The position numbers were made by a program, and so were the translations under genes. A DNA stretch of 64,000 nucleotides, taken from positions 637,867 through 701,866 of the forward strand of contig JACCLO010000017.1 of NCBI GenBank assembly GCA_029448655.1. The letters are read 5' to 3'. The DNA comes from Wolfiporia cocos (Eukaryota; Basidiomycota; Agaricomycetes; Polyporales; Phaeolaceae). Below, piece by piece: positions 21,317 to 34,310 of this stretch (its first letter is position 1; each line of letters opens with the position of its first letter). The notes beneath the pieces are model-generated. The model had not been told where the DNA came from. It did not search any database and was given only the letters and a program-made list of their open reading frames with translations.

Positions 21317-24300
21317 TCAAAAAATGACCAATGCTTTCTCTGTATCCCAGCCGCATTGCCTCAAACCAGGTTTGACCGCCTCCGAAATCATCGCGGGTGG
21401 TCCGCAAGTGAGAACGAGGGCGTCCGAAGAGGGTGGAGGAAGGTGAGCGGTTAATGTTGATGTCGTAATCCGGCCTGAACCGTGATTCGCCTTGCTTTTG
21501 CTGAGTGCGTGATGAATATGAAAGCGGCCTTCGTGACGCGCCTGGAACTCATCTAGTTCCGCTTTGCACAAAATGTCACCTTCAGTCGAGTTCGCATATA
21601 GCAACCAAATCTTGCTATCATCAAGGACGTCGTTCAAGATATTCCGCAATATCTGGAGCATAGGCGTGATGCCTGGTAACGCAGCTGCAATAAGCTGGTA
21701 TCCCCGATTATATATTCTATGTACCCACCGCTTCCCCCGCATATCATGATCAACTTGGAAACCTTGCAGGAAACGTCTTTCCAAAGAAGCTGACCTCTCC
21801 CTTTCCACACAAACGAGCCAAGAGGACCTTTTAACTCAATCGTGTCTCCGAGCTGCAGCTGATTCAATCCTGCAGACATTCTGCCGCCCACAGGATATTG
21901 GCTGCAGGGTAAGTACAGTCTATAGCTCGCTTCAGTATTTCATCTTTCGCATCACCTGAAGCAGTATACTGACTTTACAATGAAATCGACAAAGCCCACT
22001 GCGTCCTGCACTGAAACGGGTGTATATGCTCGCTGCACCATATCACCGGTATCCTTTCTCTTTAGTCGCACGAAGACGTGTTGTCCCACTGGGAGCCCTA
22101 GCGTTTTTTGACTGTCTGGAAGAGCAAAGCGTAGCCACAACGAGTTATGATTCAACATACGCATTCCTGACAATGTCACACGCTTCCACTCTCTAGGAGA
22201 GAGGAAATGCGTTGGCCCGAGTGGACTTCGAATGGCAGATTTGTTGCTATATGTGTCTGAGTTGTCGAATGTCCCAATGTGGAACTAATAATGTATAAGC
22301 ATGGCTTCCAGATCATCCACGTTCGGTGGCTCACCTGTTGGAGTTGTCGTTTTGCATCAGTGGAATGGATGGCCATAAAGTCGTCGGTAGCATCTTGTCC
22401 AGCAAGAAGGCGTATTGAGTCTGCGCCACCTGGGTGATCATCGAGATAGCTGGCGGCATCGTATATCTCCCCATTCACGACGAACTGCCCAGATCATATG
22501 CGTATTGACTCCTCGAGCTCGTCAATCAATCCAAAATCCTGACTTACCCAGGGCTTGGAACGATCTTGAGCTTCAAGTTCAGAACGTGATATAATCCGTT
22601 TGGTCACCACTTTCTCTACAAGCCCGTCGTTGTTTACATCCCGAGCAGGATCTGACTCTTGACAATACAATTGAGAATCAGCGAATGAAGGATTCAAGGG
22701 ATCTTGGCCTGAAGCTTTCATAGCCTATTATTAATGTAGGCCTAGTCCATCAACTCTGAATCGCAGCACTTACTTCCATCCATCCTGGGGATGAATCTCC
22801 GACGGGAGCGGGATGCATGAAACGAATACTACTTGTCGATTGCACAATCGCCACACGAAACCACCTGGTAGACGCTTAGATCTGTGAGATTCGCAGCGGC
22901 GTAAGACGACGCTCACCAATTATTCAACATTCCAGTTGCATTGTGGTACCTGTAGTAAGAGAATCAGGGCAGTAGGTAATGATCAAAGTCTTAAGAGAAC
23001 CAACATGTCGCGAGGTTGGCTATTCATAGCTTCATCCGTGGCGCGCGCGGATATGGAGCTTGAGCGAGCCAAATCTGGAACCGGAACTTGGAACGTCCAG
23101 AAGCACCAGCAGCTGTAATTTGTGCGTGAGAGCTCCGACTTTGATAGCATTTCTCAGAACTTACAAATTAGTATCCCTCTCCGTTAAGTCTAAGGTGCCG
23201 AATGCTGAGTCTTCATAGGGAACGGTACGATACCTGTCCTCTGGGTATTCTCTGTGTGCATTGTGAGCAAGAAGAACAAGCCATGGACAGTGATCGGCGA
23301 AAGCGCACATTGTCGCGAGCGACCAAGAGAGCCCATTGTCCAACGAGACCTCAACTCGGTTGATACGTCTTCCACCCCCTGAGTAAGCATATCCTTGAAT
23401 AGTATATATCCGATCCTTTTCGATTATGAGGTCACAAAGCTCGCCATGCTCCGGTTTCACGACGGCACTTCGCCCTCATCAACACTCTTCTTGAGGATGA
23501 AGGCAGTAATGAGACACACCTATTGACAGAAAGCTCGCTAAAATCAATCTCAAGTAAATTGCCGTACATAGCGGTAGCTGGATTGTGACCCACGTTATAA
23601 GATATCTGTGTTAGCGAAAGGTACGAGATTGCGTCAAATGATGTAGCAGGAAAGGTAAGAGATAGCCCTCACAATGGATCATACCACCAGAATTTCTCGA
23701 CACGCGCTCTTTCTGGAGTTAGTTGTGTTGGAAGAACCTTGTTGTCTGTATGTCAGTCGGTTAGAATCTTGTGTGACCATTAAGAAATCCATTGCAGCTT
23801 GCCAAAGAAATGAAGCTGCGAAATCTCAGTCATCTGGGGTCGAGGGTATAATATGATCATCGCTCACATGATGCTGGCTTTCCGACGCTGATATCTCAAT
23901 CCGTTTCAGCCACTGTGATTGAGTGCACACGGGTAGTGGCCGGTTCACCATCAGCAGCGCTATAGCATACCTTTACAGAGCGGCCACCAATTTGTCCAGG
24001 CACTATCAGCCGTACCGGGAAGCCGTGGTCAGGTGATAGCGCAAGACCATTCATAGCCCAAGCTGTTACACTGTGAGCTCTGATGTATTGACCACTGTAG
24101 AAAATTTCTTACCGATCAACATTCCTCTTTCATAGCTGGTTGCCCAACTTAATTTCTGCGATGTCCCATAGCTGCCGTTGGGCAGATCATCAGCACCTTC
24201 AAAGATTACATGTCTCGCTTCTCCTTTCTTTGGCCGTACGAAGTTGAGGATGTCCGCGAGGTAAACTCCGGTCCATAATGCCGTTGATACTTTTGGCCTT

Positions 24301-24960
24301 GTAAACAGGAGTTATATATCATTCTGCACGGGATTGTCACCTACGGCCTGCAGCACCCCAGTCAAAGCCTAAACTCCTGCGAACAATATTCTGTTCCTTG
24401 CGTCGGTTTCCGGCACAGACCAGAGTAACGGGGAGGGTGACTACTTGGAATTCGTCTTGTAGGTCCTGCAATGAGAAGGTACATTCTCGTTCGACAAGTC
24501 CATGTACGCGGATCGTCCAATCTCGAGCTTGATGTCGGTCAACCTGGGGGACAGCACCATGATTTCGGACAAAGTGAAGGTGCGGAGGGGTCAAAAATCC
24601 CTTGCAAGAGTCAGGTACAACATCTAAGACGAATATATAGCTTACTGCATCGAATAGAGACGTTAGTGGCGCTTCACAGTTGAAGGGGTGTCTTCCAGTA
24701 AGTCGAAGTAGTTCCGGATTGCGGTTTATCCAGCCATCTGGAGTACTCTGATCCTATAGAGGAATGCTTAGTATGTAGAGAGTGCCATGTATCAACACAC
24801 TCACCACAGCTGCTGGAGAATCAGGCGTTTGATCCTGCGGTATAGGAGGATACGATTTGGGAGGGTAAAATTCCTGGGCGTCAGCGATAGAGGCACTGGA
24901 TGTGATGGAAGATACATAATCTTCTGTACTACAATAGCTATCTGTATCTGATGAAGACAT
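21317..24960 (-). CDS. niaD: Assimilatory nitrate reductase, 20 exons
   Basis: The enzyme reduces nitrate to nitrite. Domain order: molybdopterin domain with the Mo-ligand Cys in TLVCAGNRR, Mo-dimerisation (GYAYSGGGRRI, CWCFWTFQ, YHNATGMLNNWWFR), cytochrome b5 with haem His in DDHPGGADS and AIHST, FAD domain (RAYTPVS) and NAD(P)H domain (CGGSGITPM, CGPPAMI). Exons: 24960-24805, 24753-24646, 24600-24345, 24289-24113, 24062-23971, 23912-23868, 23815-23803, 23745-23673, 23605-23594, 23537-23520, 23467-23309, 23251-23165, 23112-23005, 22949-22917, 22864-22774, 22724-22548, 22484-22335, 22284-21956, 21901-21729, 21672-21317, giving 870 residues. Exons 7, 9 and 10 are 13, 12 and 18 nt; the intron after exon 7 has a GC donor. 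The transporter nrtA lies 0.4 kb upstream on the same strand. Confidence 0.95.
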
Positions 24961-25342
24961 ATCTCAGCAATGAGTCCTTGCTAATCAACGTTATCTGCAG
25001 TCAATACCTCGTAGCTCTATATATGCCTTGGAGCGCGCGGTGATTTATAGGCCTCTCAGCGCCCTACAGTCATTTGGCGATAAGAGGGAAGCAGCTATTG
25101 TTCCTTGGACTCCGAATGTGTCATGCGACTTAGCGCCTGGCAGTCAAGGTTCATAATTGGTATTGGCTCATTCGCACTATCTACATCACGAGGCACAACC
25201 ATATGAAATCCGTACACGACGAGCGGCATCCACTTGTCATCTATACATATCTCCTGTGAGCAACGTTCCTACCAAAGTGCATTTATGACAGCTATTTAGC
25301 AACTTTAGTGTCTTGGGACGCTAACTGGAAGAAGGATGACAT
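24961..25342 (-). promoter_or_regulatory. niaD promoter region
   Basis: TATATAT at 25018-25024 lies about 60 bp before the niaD ATG. GATA-type elements, GATAAG at 25079-25084 and TTATC at 24991-24995, could bind the nitrogen regulator of the AreA/NIT2 family. The regulator is inferred from nitrate genes of other fungi. Confidence 0.5.
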
Positions 25343-27682
25343 TTATACACTGTCTAGCTTGTCAATATTTCGGAATAAGGCTGCGGTGAGACAACGCACA
25401 ATGGCCACACAGCCGGAGATCCAAAAAGCTTTCCCTGCAGGGGTGGGCTGCATTCTGAAGATAAGCGCGAAGAAAACCCCTCCCAAGTTTCCCATTGCTC
25501 CAACGATCCCAGTCTGGGCATCATCAGACCGACTTTTCCACACATATAGGTCAAAGCAATTACCATAATTCCATTCGAGTCTGAGCGGATCGAGAGTCAA
25601 TACAGTACAAGGGTATAATAAGACGGCTACTCGCTTGGATTGCAATGAGGTACCAGTGAAAAATTGGCGCCATTCGCAGCTTGATTAAAAACGGCCATGA
25701 TGATGAACGTTGGGATCACGGCAGCCACTGTGTGTTCTTCAAAATGGTGACTCTCAGCGGCACAAGAGATACTACGCACAGGATGAGTGTTCCCTGCTGT
25801 CAACGTATACGCCAAGAGCGATAGCTAGGATACCTTGCATGATTCCTAGACCCAGCGTGAGGTACTTCTTTCCGGGAACCCCATATCGCCTATAGATCAG
25901 ATCACCCAGATATCCGCCTTATGAGGGCAGGTTCGTCATAAGTGACAATTCGTAATCTCATGTGGACTTACCAAGAGGTCTGGAGTAGACATTATTCAAG
26001 CCATAGATGGCTGCGATCTGCTCTGTGTTAGAGTATTGACGGACGACGGACGAGGGAGATCGAGTAAAGGGGGTTACATACATATCCCGCTTTTGTTTGC
26101 CCAAATGTTCTCGACTTATATTCATCATAAAGCACGTTAGCCAGGGTGGCATCCATGGCGAGTTCAAACCCAAAAGTGCCTTTGTGGATTTATTCAGAGA
26201 CATTGACTGGATGCCGGCTGCAATTTACGAAAACATAGTGCCAACACTCACTGAGATATGCCAATGACGGTAACCAAGTCAGATGTGAAGTGATGACTTT
26301 GTATACGATGTTCAAACTGGGGTTCTCATTTACTGCCACATCAACTTCCGTGACCGAGATGACTGAGGGAAGTATGCACAGTGGTGTAAGTAAAAATGCA
26401 ATATTAGAATAGTAACATACCCGCGTCCTCGCTATCAGCAGTTGGTTTAGCTAACTTTTCATCGATTAGACTCTGTGGTATCAGACGAGTAAGTCCAAGC
26501 GATTGGCAAACACCGGTTCACAGATGCTCACTGCAGGTTTGGTCATGGACTTTTCTGCCGCATGTGCGCTGGCCCCTCCTGTCCCATCGCCCTTGACTCC
26601 AGGTTGCTGAACTGTATGAGGTTGAGTTGCGTGGTCATTCCGATTCTTCCAATGGCCATTAGGATGATCTGTGCCAAACAACAAACATGCACCCGCTATA
26701 GCCAATAGAATAGGAACCGGTACGATAGCAAATGAAGCTGGCATATCAATAATAACTCCATGTTAGCACAATATGAATGCCAAATGATACGACAACCCAC
26801 CTCGCCATGCAACATGATTTGAGAGGCCGTCTGCGCATAGCTGATTGTATACTGCCAGCATAATAATGAATGTGAATCCGCCTCCTGCATTGCCCCAACC
26901 GCCTGTCAAAGCGTTGGCTCGACCGACTATACCCGTATCGAAAAAGACAGAGGTCCATGCTTGGCAGGGAACAAATGTAGCGCCGAGGAATCCTATCAAG
27001 ATATCATCAAAGGAATATGTGAGTATCGGTTTGCAGCTAGAACGGAAACATACCTATGAAAAAACGCACAACGTAAAGGCCCGACGCGCTATCAATTGTA
27101 CCTGCGAGTCCTGATGGAATAGCCCCTATTACAAGTATCCCCGCCATGACCTTGCGCGGACCATATACTGGAGATGGGTGAGATGGATATTTGCATATTG
27201 ACACGGAGCGTTGATGCGTACAATCTACCAGAGGACCTACGGCAACGCGTGCGACCAAAGTTGAACATAGCGATACTATATTCGAGTTTGCTGCGCGATG
27301 ATAAGGAATCATCTTATGTAACACGGAGATAAACGAACCTATTTGAGCGTTGGTCAACTTCAGATCTGACTTCACGGCCTGTGGGATCAGAGGCGAGAAA
27401 GCGAACCACGACAGGCTGCAGGCCACATTATTTAGGAATCGTTCCAGAATGGCAGGTCAAGCCGCTCACAAAGCAACCCAGAATCCAAGCCAGGATCTGA
27501 ATGAGAGGTCGTCAGTAGGGAGGTCATGACCAGGGCTGCGGTCTCGTGATTTGCATATAGATTGGTATGACTTACAGATGGAAGTTCCGTATGTATGGAC
27601 TCCATATCGCCAGCAGCGGAAGGTTCGTGCACCTCCGGTTAACTGGATTCACGCGCAATTTGGTTAGTCTCTTCCAAATCAT
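25343..27682 (-). CDS. nrtA: High-affinity nitrate/nitrite transporter (NNP/NRT2 family)
   Basis: A plasma-membrane major-facilitator protein for nitrate uptake. The spliced N-terminus reads MIWKRLTKLRVNPVNRRC then WLGFWVAFLSWFAF (first membrane helix). The two nitrate signatures are GGWGNAGGGFT (about 26895) and GANFSLVPHCN (about 25640-25675); GIVGAMGNLGG lies near the end. First exons: 27682-27576, 27496-27470 (27 nt), 27415-27339, 27290-27222, 27167-27054, 26992-26801, then further exons to the stop at 25343. Phases of the exons I resolved join without interruption. I chose the start at 27682 because it directly precedes the conserved N-terminus and follows the TATA box at the right distance; an in-frame ATG at 27865 would lie upstream of that TATA box. 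It pairs functionally with niaD. Confidence 0.92.
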
Positions 27683-27726
27683 GACAACAGGGCCAGGGGA
27701 GGAGTGGATAGTCTCCAGGCAACGCC

Positions 27727-27734
27727 TATATATA
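27727..27734 (-). promoter_or_regulatory. nrtA TATA box
   Basis: TATATATA lies about 45-50 bp upstream of the ATG at 27682, which supports that start and a very short 5' leader. Confidence 0.55.
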
Positions 27735-27739
27735 GTGGT

Positions 27740-28638
27740 GGAATACTGGCATATGAAATCGGGCCGAACCGTGTCACTGAAGTAGGTTCTAAGTGGTCTC
27801 GTACCCAGAGGATCTGAAACGCGACCATCCATCGTTCCGTGCGTCTGGGACAGCTGAATGGACATCCCACTTCCCTAGACATCGTCAAACGCTGACAAGC
27901 CACGGTTACATTAGTTCGCGAAATAAAGGATTTGTTCATGCCGTCCCTTCTGGAGTTACTCTCTTGCCGCTGGGTGAAACCGATGCAATTGTGACTCCTT
28001 CACGTTTTACGTCTGACGGTGTCTAGGGGTATAGACAATGTAGTGGTCGAAATGCCTCAGACGGTGATACGGTGCGCCGTGGGTGCGGCTTTCGGATACG
28101 GGACTAGTTCTGCCAATGATAGGCGCTCGCTCTATTCCTTTTCTTTGAACTGGACACTCCATGGTCCACGTCAACGAAGGTGTCAAGGCGCTTACATTGC
28201 GGTCCGGTCAGATAGGCACCAATAGTCCCTCAGGCTGCATGCCAAAAATGCCCAGCGAAGATCACTAAAATCCGACAGCGCTCGGGTCTTCGCGACATGA
28301 TTCTCGTACAACTAGCCTGAGCAAACGAATCTTCCACCGGTCGGAAGGCAATAAATACAAGTTGCTTAGATTGAGAGAATGGGATGATAGTCAACTTATG
28401 CAGCCCTGATACTATTGCGCTATGAGGAACGCCGAATGTTGTTGGAAACTTTTACTCGCCTCGTTGCTGATACGACCTGATCAGTGATAAGTTCGGCCGC
28501 CTCAAGTCCGGCGACCGGACAAGATATGATATCTCTCCTAGCCAGCCAAGAAGCACGACGATGCATGCGCTTTGAGGCGTTGCTCCCAAAGTCTTTCTGC
28601 TACGAAGTCAGGTATGCGGAGAAAGAGTAGACTCCGGA
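27740..28638. other. Intergenic region upstream of nrtA
   Basis: No convincing gene is seen. It holds the remainder of the nrtA promoter and the 3' flank of the secreted-protein gene. Confidence 0.4.
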
Positions 28639-30576
28639 TCACACCTGAAAAATCTCGAATGTCTTAGAAAAGAGCGTGGTTGAATCCGAGTCGTCTAAGA
28701 CGTCGAAGAGAGAGCCGTCCACTTCAGCAGTGACATTAAAGCCGGCCTGTAGGTTGACGCTACCGCCAAATGCTGACTGGGCGTACGGTGCGACGTTCCC
28801 GCGCAAAGCGAGATCAAGTGTAGCAAAGGTATCCAAACCGAGGCTCACTGTCGCCTGCGCAAGTCCATCCAAGGCGTTCACTCCGAATGCTAGCTATGAA
28901 TCATATTCATCAATATCTTGGTGTGACAACAATGTTGACATATGGAGGCGTACAGTTGGAATCAAGTTCGCCGTAAGCACAGAGTTTGAGGTTACATTGG
29001 GACTGGCTGATAGTTGCACGTCTAGGACCAACAAATTGAGCTTACACTTGAAACTAATGTCAGGAAGCATACCAGTATCTCCTGGAGTGAATTTGCCGGT
29101 AGGTGTGTAGTTGGATGGCGGCGGGAAGAGAAGTTGGGCGTCATCAATCGTGTAGTTCAATCCTACTACCAGCCCTAGATCTACATCGATCGTGGCAGAT
29201 GCTTCTGCATTGACTTCAAATGTGGGCCCGATGGTCAGGATACTGACAATAAGTCAATCATACTGCAAAAAGCTGATTGTGGATCCATCTTACCCTGGGA
29301 TATCCAATCCAGGGATGCCGATCTGAAACAGCGGGATGGAACCTGTATCCAGAGTGATCTTCGATCAAACAGTCAATTCCGAGATGAACAAGTTTAAAGC
29401 ATTGTCATACAGAAGCTGTGCTGTTGATGGTTAGTGATCCTGCCAACGATCCATTCAAGGCTTCTCGAGCAATCAGCTATTCGTCTTGTCATGATCTAGG
29501 AACCCTTACCAGTAAACAGCATGAAAGTGGTGAGCTCAGGCGGAATAAGAGACCCCGCGGCGACGACACCATAGTGGGCCAGAACATCCACGTCCGCGTC
29601 TACAACGGCCTCGATACCTGCGCTGAAAGGGGGGGTATCGCCGACAGCCGGGCAACTTATCGACTCGTTCAGCACGGTGAACGTGTTATTGATGTAGATC
29701 TGGTGAGCACTCTCCGTGATGTTCTTGTTGAAGTTGGCTAAATCTGGAGGTTGTGAGGTTCAGTATACGAAACGGGAGTAATAAGGCACATACTTATGAG
29801 CCCTTCTTGGTTCCAGCTTATGAGGTTGTTCTCATCGGCACCTCGAAGATTCAGAGGAGTTCTTTCCTGGAACACATCCAATGCGCCTGGGATCGAGTTC
29901 CCATGTACGAAGAATGAAACCTGACCACTTCTGCAAAATAAGTCATGCTTGATCAACATGGCCTATCTTATATCATTCATGAGAGTCAAACTCACTGTGA
30001 GGAATTGACAAGGTGAAAGTTAGTATCCAAAGTAATGCCTTTGACAGCTGGCAAGTCGTCTCGGCGAGAGAATCTGTTGCGCGCATGAAACGTTGTGGTC
30101 TGATTCTCGTGATCCCAGACCGATGCTACTCGAGCGAAGGGCATTTGGGTGCACTTGATAGCACGTCAGGAGTGATCACGGGAGCGTAGCAAACGACAGA
30201 CATTCTGCGGGAGTCTCACGATCGTTCCTTCGGCGCTGCCTTTGAACAGATGGTCACAGCCCGCAGTAACATTGCTGCAGACAGCGCGGATATCTTGCGC
30301 CTTGCCATTGGGATCGCAGTCGAGGATTTGCCATCCACCAGCTGAAGTCAGGTCCGATATCGCCTCTGAAGTACCTGTCTGTTAAACGTCAACATGCATA
30401 TTCCGTATCGAGAACACTATCATCAAACTCACTACATATATAGAACCGGAAACGGGACCGTCGAAATCGTAAGAACAATGTCCTTCGAAGCACGGCTTCG
30501 ACCAATCGTTCGCTGCACGTGCAACTGCAGCTGCATAGAACGGCACAGCGAGCGCAACGTACGAAAATAACATCAT
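28639..30576 (-). CDS. Secreted protein of unknown function
   Basis: Exon 1 (30576-30433) encodes a signal peptide, MMLFSYVALAVPFYAAAVA, then NDWSKPCFEGHCSYDF. Exon 2 (30378-30202) contains SAGGWQILDCDPN and paired Cys residues (AVCSNVTAGC); exon 3 begins CTQMPFARVASVW. Later exons carry VFQERTPLNLRG, a beta-rich stretch with IPLFQIGIPGLDIPG, many N-glycosylation sequons, and the end near FEIFQV. Similar NDWSKPC-type secreted proteins occur across Agaricomycetes, but I know no assigned function. An in-frame ATG at 30618 would extend the N-terminus by 14 residues. The exact 3' exons and stop are uncertain; a GT donor at 28644 is possible. Confidence 0.7.
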
Positions 30577-30619
30577 GGAGTCCGCAAAGAATAATAAAGA
30601 ACCCAACGAAAGAACCAAA

Positions 30620-31537
30620 AGACACCCTCTGAAGGTTACCAGAACGAACGAAATGGTGAACAGTAGCCCTGCGATCAGTTTCTTATATATTCAGTCCTTT
30701 CCCTCATCCTGTCTGCCGTGAGTGAGCGATTACCATACCAATGAGCAACAGGTCTTGGCATTCGGCAACATCATGAAGCGGGTAACACAGCACTGTGTGG
30801 TTTGATGCAGCCCGCCTTCAGAGGGTCAGACGGATGATCATCAGGTACACTCACCCGCTGCCTTGCGATCTATGACAGCTTCTTGTGTACTAGCCCACAA
30901 CCACCTACGACAGTAACCCGTCTCTGGGCACTCGCTCACCGGCACGAGCCCACACACCCATTGGGCGATCGCGCCGCAATTCATGTATCATGATGGGAGT
31001 CAAATATAACTGTTATTGATGAGCGACATCGCATAACGGTCGCTACGCGCCAACCCGTCGACGGACGTTCCTCCTCGGCGCCTTCTCGCCATAGAGACAG
31101 GAACGAACACTTCTTTGCTAGCTTGTCGCAATGTCCGTAGCAATGCTGTTGAAATGTTTAGATCCTGCAGTCCGCGAGCGTCTGAATACCGATCTGCGTA
31201 ACGAAGCGAGCTCGTGGCTGAGCGTGAAGAACACCTGTTCTTCAAAACGATGATGTGTCGAATTTACCCTTACCGATATTGCTACAGGCTGGTTGCATGG
31301 GGTGCGTTCATGCCATCGGTGAGCAAACATTGCATGGGGGCTGGAATTTCCGCCGACAGTATCAAAATTGTTGCGCGGAGTGTCCTCCGTGGTGCCAGTG
31401 CCCCTGGAACTCCCTATGCCTTATACAAGAAGTTCAGAACACAAGCTACTCCCGTCATGTGCTGTCCGGTCGTCTAGGACGGCATCAGCTAGCCATAAAT
31501 GACGCATCGACGTCCACAACCCCAGAGATCATACCAG
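30620..31537. other. Intergenic region
   Basis: It holds the promoter side of the secreted-protein gene (TATATATT near 30689) and the 3' flank of the aminopeptidase gene. No gene is supported. Confidence 0.4.
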
Positions 31538-34310
31538 CTATGACCGCTTCACCGAGTTCCTGATGAACTCAAGCAGTGCACTGCATACCGATCAGACATC
31601 TTTCTAGCCAACGCGAGCATGGCAGAACGACTCACCGTGTCGGACGGCCAGTGAGGCCCGTCTCCTGGTATGGCGTCGGGCGTGTGGCCTATGTGGTGTT
31701 TCACTCAGCGGCGCCACAGGGCACGAAGCGAGACGCAGACTCACCTCCATCGTCCCAGCAATGTCCAGGTGCGCCCATCGCACGGGCGCATCAGCCCCAG
31801 GCTCGGAGGGGGAGACGCCTTCGACGAACGACTTGAGGAACAGTGCAGCGGTGCAGCTGCCTGCGGGCCGTCCGCCCGTCTGCAAGTCACGTTTGACTGG
31901 ATTCAGCAAAGACGTGAGACAGGAGGAGGAGACAGGACTGACGTTGCAGAGGTCCGCGTTAGACGAGTAGATCTGTGGGCCAAAGTCTTCATCGAGCGGC
32001 ATGCGCCAGAAGCGGTCGTGTTCGCGCGCACCCGCACTGTCGAGGGCTTTCCACAGCGAGTCCGAGTTCTGCATAGTCGTGAATGAACGAGCACGCATCA
32101 GCTATAGATAGATACGACATACGGTGAAGACTCCTGTGTAGAGCTCGCCGAGTGCGATGACCATCGCGCTATAAATATCAAATCAGGGCACAGCGATAGG
32201 GTTCCTATAAGATAAGCTGTACCCAGTAAGCGTGGCGACGTCGATGATCGTGTGAGGCTTGAACGTCGTCGAGCCGTAGTACAGCGCGTCTAGGAGATAT
32301 TAGCATCGGGTTCCAAGTATATCCAGAAACATCAGCGCACCGGCAAGGACGAGACGACCCTCGGCGTCGGTGTTGTCAATCTCGACAGACTTGCCGTTCA
32401 TCGCATAAATGCTAGGATGGTATCCTATCAGTACCTGCCCGATCCCGGAAGTCCGTCAGGACTCACATGTCGCCAGGCTTGCTCGCTGTGGGTCCAGGGA
32501 GGTTCTCAGTGAGAGGTGCCAGGACCTTCAGGTTGATGCTACAACTCGTAATGAGGATGACTCCATGAACGACGATAAAGACAAGTCGCTTACGGCAATC
32601 CGAGCTGTGCAACACCAAGGGCAGCAGCGCACACAGCCGCCGCACCACCTGAATTATCTTATGAGCTCATACAAAACCTCATTGTCGAAAATTGACGGAC
32701 CCATGTCACCACGCATGAGCTTCATGCCCTGTTATCATTCATCAGAATCAAAGTCGTGACATGAAGGGCAGCAAATAGCCTACCGCTCCAGGCTTCAACG
32801 AGATTCCTCCCGAGTCAAACGTAATTCCCTTGCCTACAAGCAGCAGGGGCTGTTCATCCTTGGTGCCGCCGTTGTAGTGAATCTCAAGGAACTTCGCCGG
32901 CTCCGCCGATCCCTGAGCGACCGACAAGAACGTGCGCTACAGATAGAGGTATACATTAATAGCGATTGGCTCAGCATGCACGAGGAACGTACCATGCCCT
33001 GCTCAGCAGCCCACGCTGATGGAGATCAATTGGGAGGCTGTTAGCGAAACGGCGAGATGCGTACCTGCGTCGCGCACGATCACCTCTACATTCGGAATGC
33101 CTGCAAACTCGGCCTTGATGCGCTCAGTGAAACCCTGTTTCCAAGAATAAGAGATGGGTGTTATGTGCAGCGTGAAATCTGACATACCGTAGGCGTCATC
33201 ATGTTACCAGGGAGCTCTGTCAACTGGAAAACGGATGAGCATTCGGTGGCACCAGTCTCAAGAGTCATCCGAGCCGTAGATGTTCGGCGCGTAATCGTAC
33301 GGAAAAATATATGCAGCCATCTCTGAACGTCTGATAGAGCTCGATGTGGATGATTAGACTGCGCCTAATGACAGTTCGCATAGCGTCTGCGCTGTGTTGC
33401 CTGGCGACGTGCAATCGCTGTCTCTGAGCTTGACCAGCAAGGCTCGGTAAACACGTAGCTCTAATCTCCGTAAGAGCGACCCCATTTCCCTACTCTGTGA
33501 AATCTTTAAACGTCGATATCCTCACCAGTTGCGCATTGTCAGGTTCCGTTGAAAGGAGCCTCTGCGCGTAACGCCGAAAATCACCTATATCGAGAACAAC
33601 TGCACACTATACCGCGCCACGGCCCCAACAATACCATTCACAGCATTGGTAGGATTTTTGGTCCGCAATATAGATGGTTCGGAAATGAGATGAATTATAG
33701 CTATACATACCGTACGGGCAAGGTTCTGAGCCTTGGCATAAATGACGCCGGCGTCCCATTCTGCGGACACAGCAGTCGGCTCAAATGTGAGCTTTCCCGG
33801 AAGAGGCTCCTTCAGCGAAGGGTCAAATGGCGACTGCGGCTTCGTCTTGAGAGTGAAGTTGTACAGTGCGAGGTGGGCGGCAACGGCGGCAGCGTGTGAA
33901 TCTGCAGAAGCATCTACAACAACTTTCTGGCCTTCGACACCCTCACCGAGGGCCTTGACCTGCTTTACTGCACTTCCAATCGCCGTGCGGACAATTTCCC
34001 TCCGCTCGTCGCCCGTCTTCGTCCCGAAGTCGTCTCCCAGGGACGTGAGAGCGGTGATGTTCTGCGCGTCGGGCGTCGCATAGAACACGCGCGTCGTGCC
34101 AACCTTTGCGGGCTTCGCACCAACAGGGGCGGCTGCCCACAGACGCGCTGCGTCGATGTTGGGCACGCTCGCGTTGGCCGGTGCCTTCGGGTCGACGGGG
34201 AGAATGTAGATAGACGACATGGGTGAGCTCGCAGTGAAGGAGCGAAGGGCAGGAGATGTATAGGACCTCAGGGGCTGTCTGAGAAGACGGGGTACAGCAC
34301 GGAGCAGCAT
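31538..34310 (-). CDS. M17 leucyl aminopeptidase (cytosol/mitochondrial)
   Basis: A metallo-exopeptidase that removes N-terminal residues. Seen in order: an N-terminal domain (exon 1, 34310-33711), [12 protein letters not shown] (33223-33188), [10 protein letters not shown] (from 33134), [22 protein letters not shown], the family signature NTDAEGRL (about 32350-32380) with metal ligands, and [11 protein letters not shown]. The last exon ends [12 protein letters not shown] and stops at 31538. The first ATG gives a basic, Ser/Arg-rich leader ([19 protein letters not shown]) like a mitochondrial presequence; a second ATG at 34220 ([11 protein letters not shown]) would give a cytosolic form. Intron 1 is 487 nt, far longer than any other intron in the window. 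Confidence 0.9.

Noticed and set aside
31604..32098. 164-residue frame at the aminopeptidase end taken as one exon
   Set aside because: After AGTME it reads through an intron (GTGAGT ... CCAG); the true end lies two exons further on at 31538.
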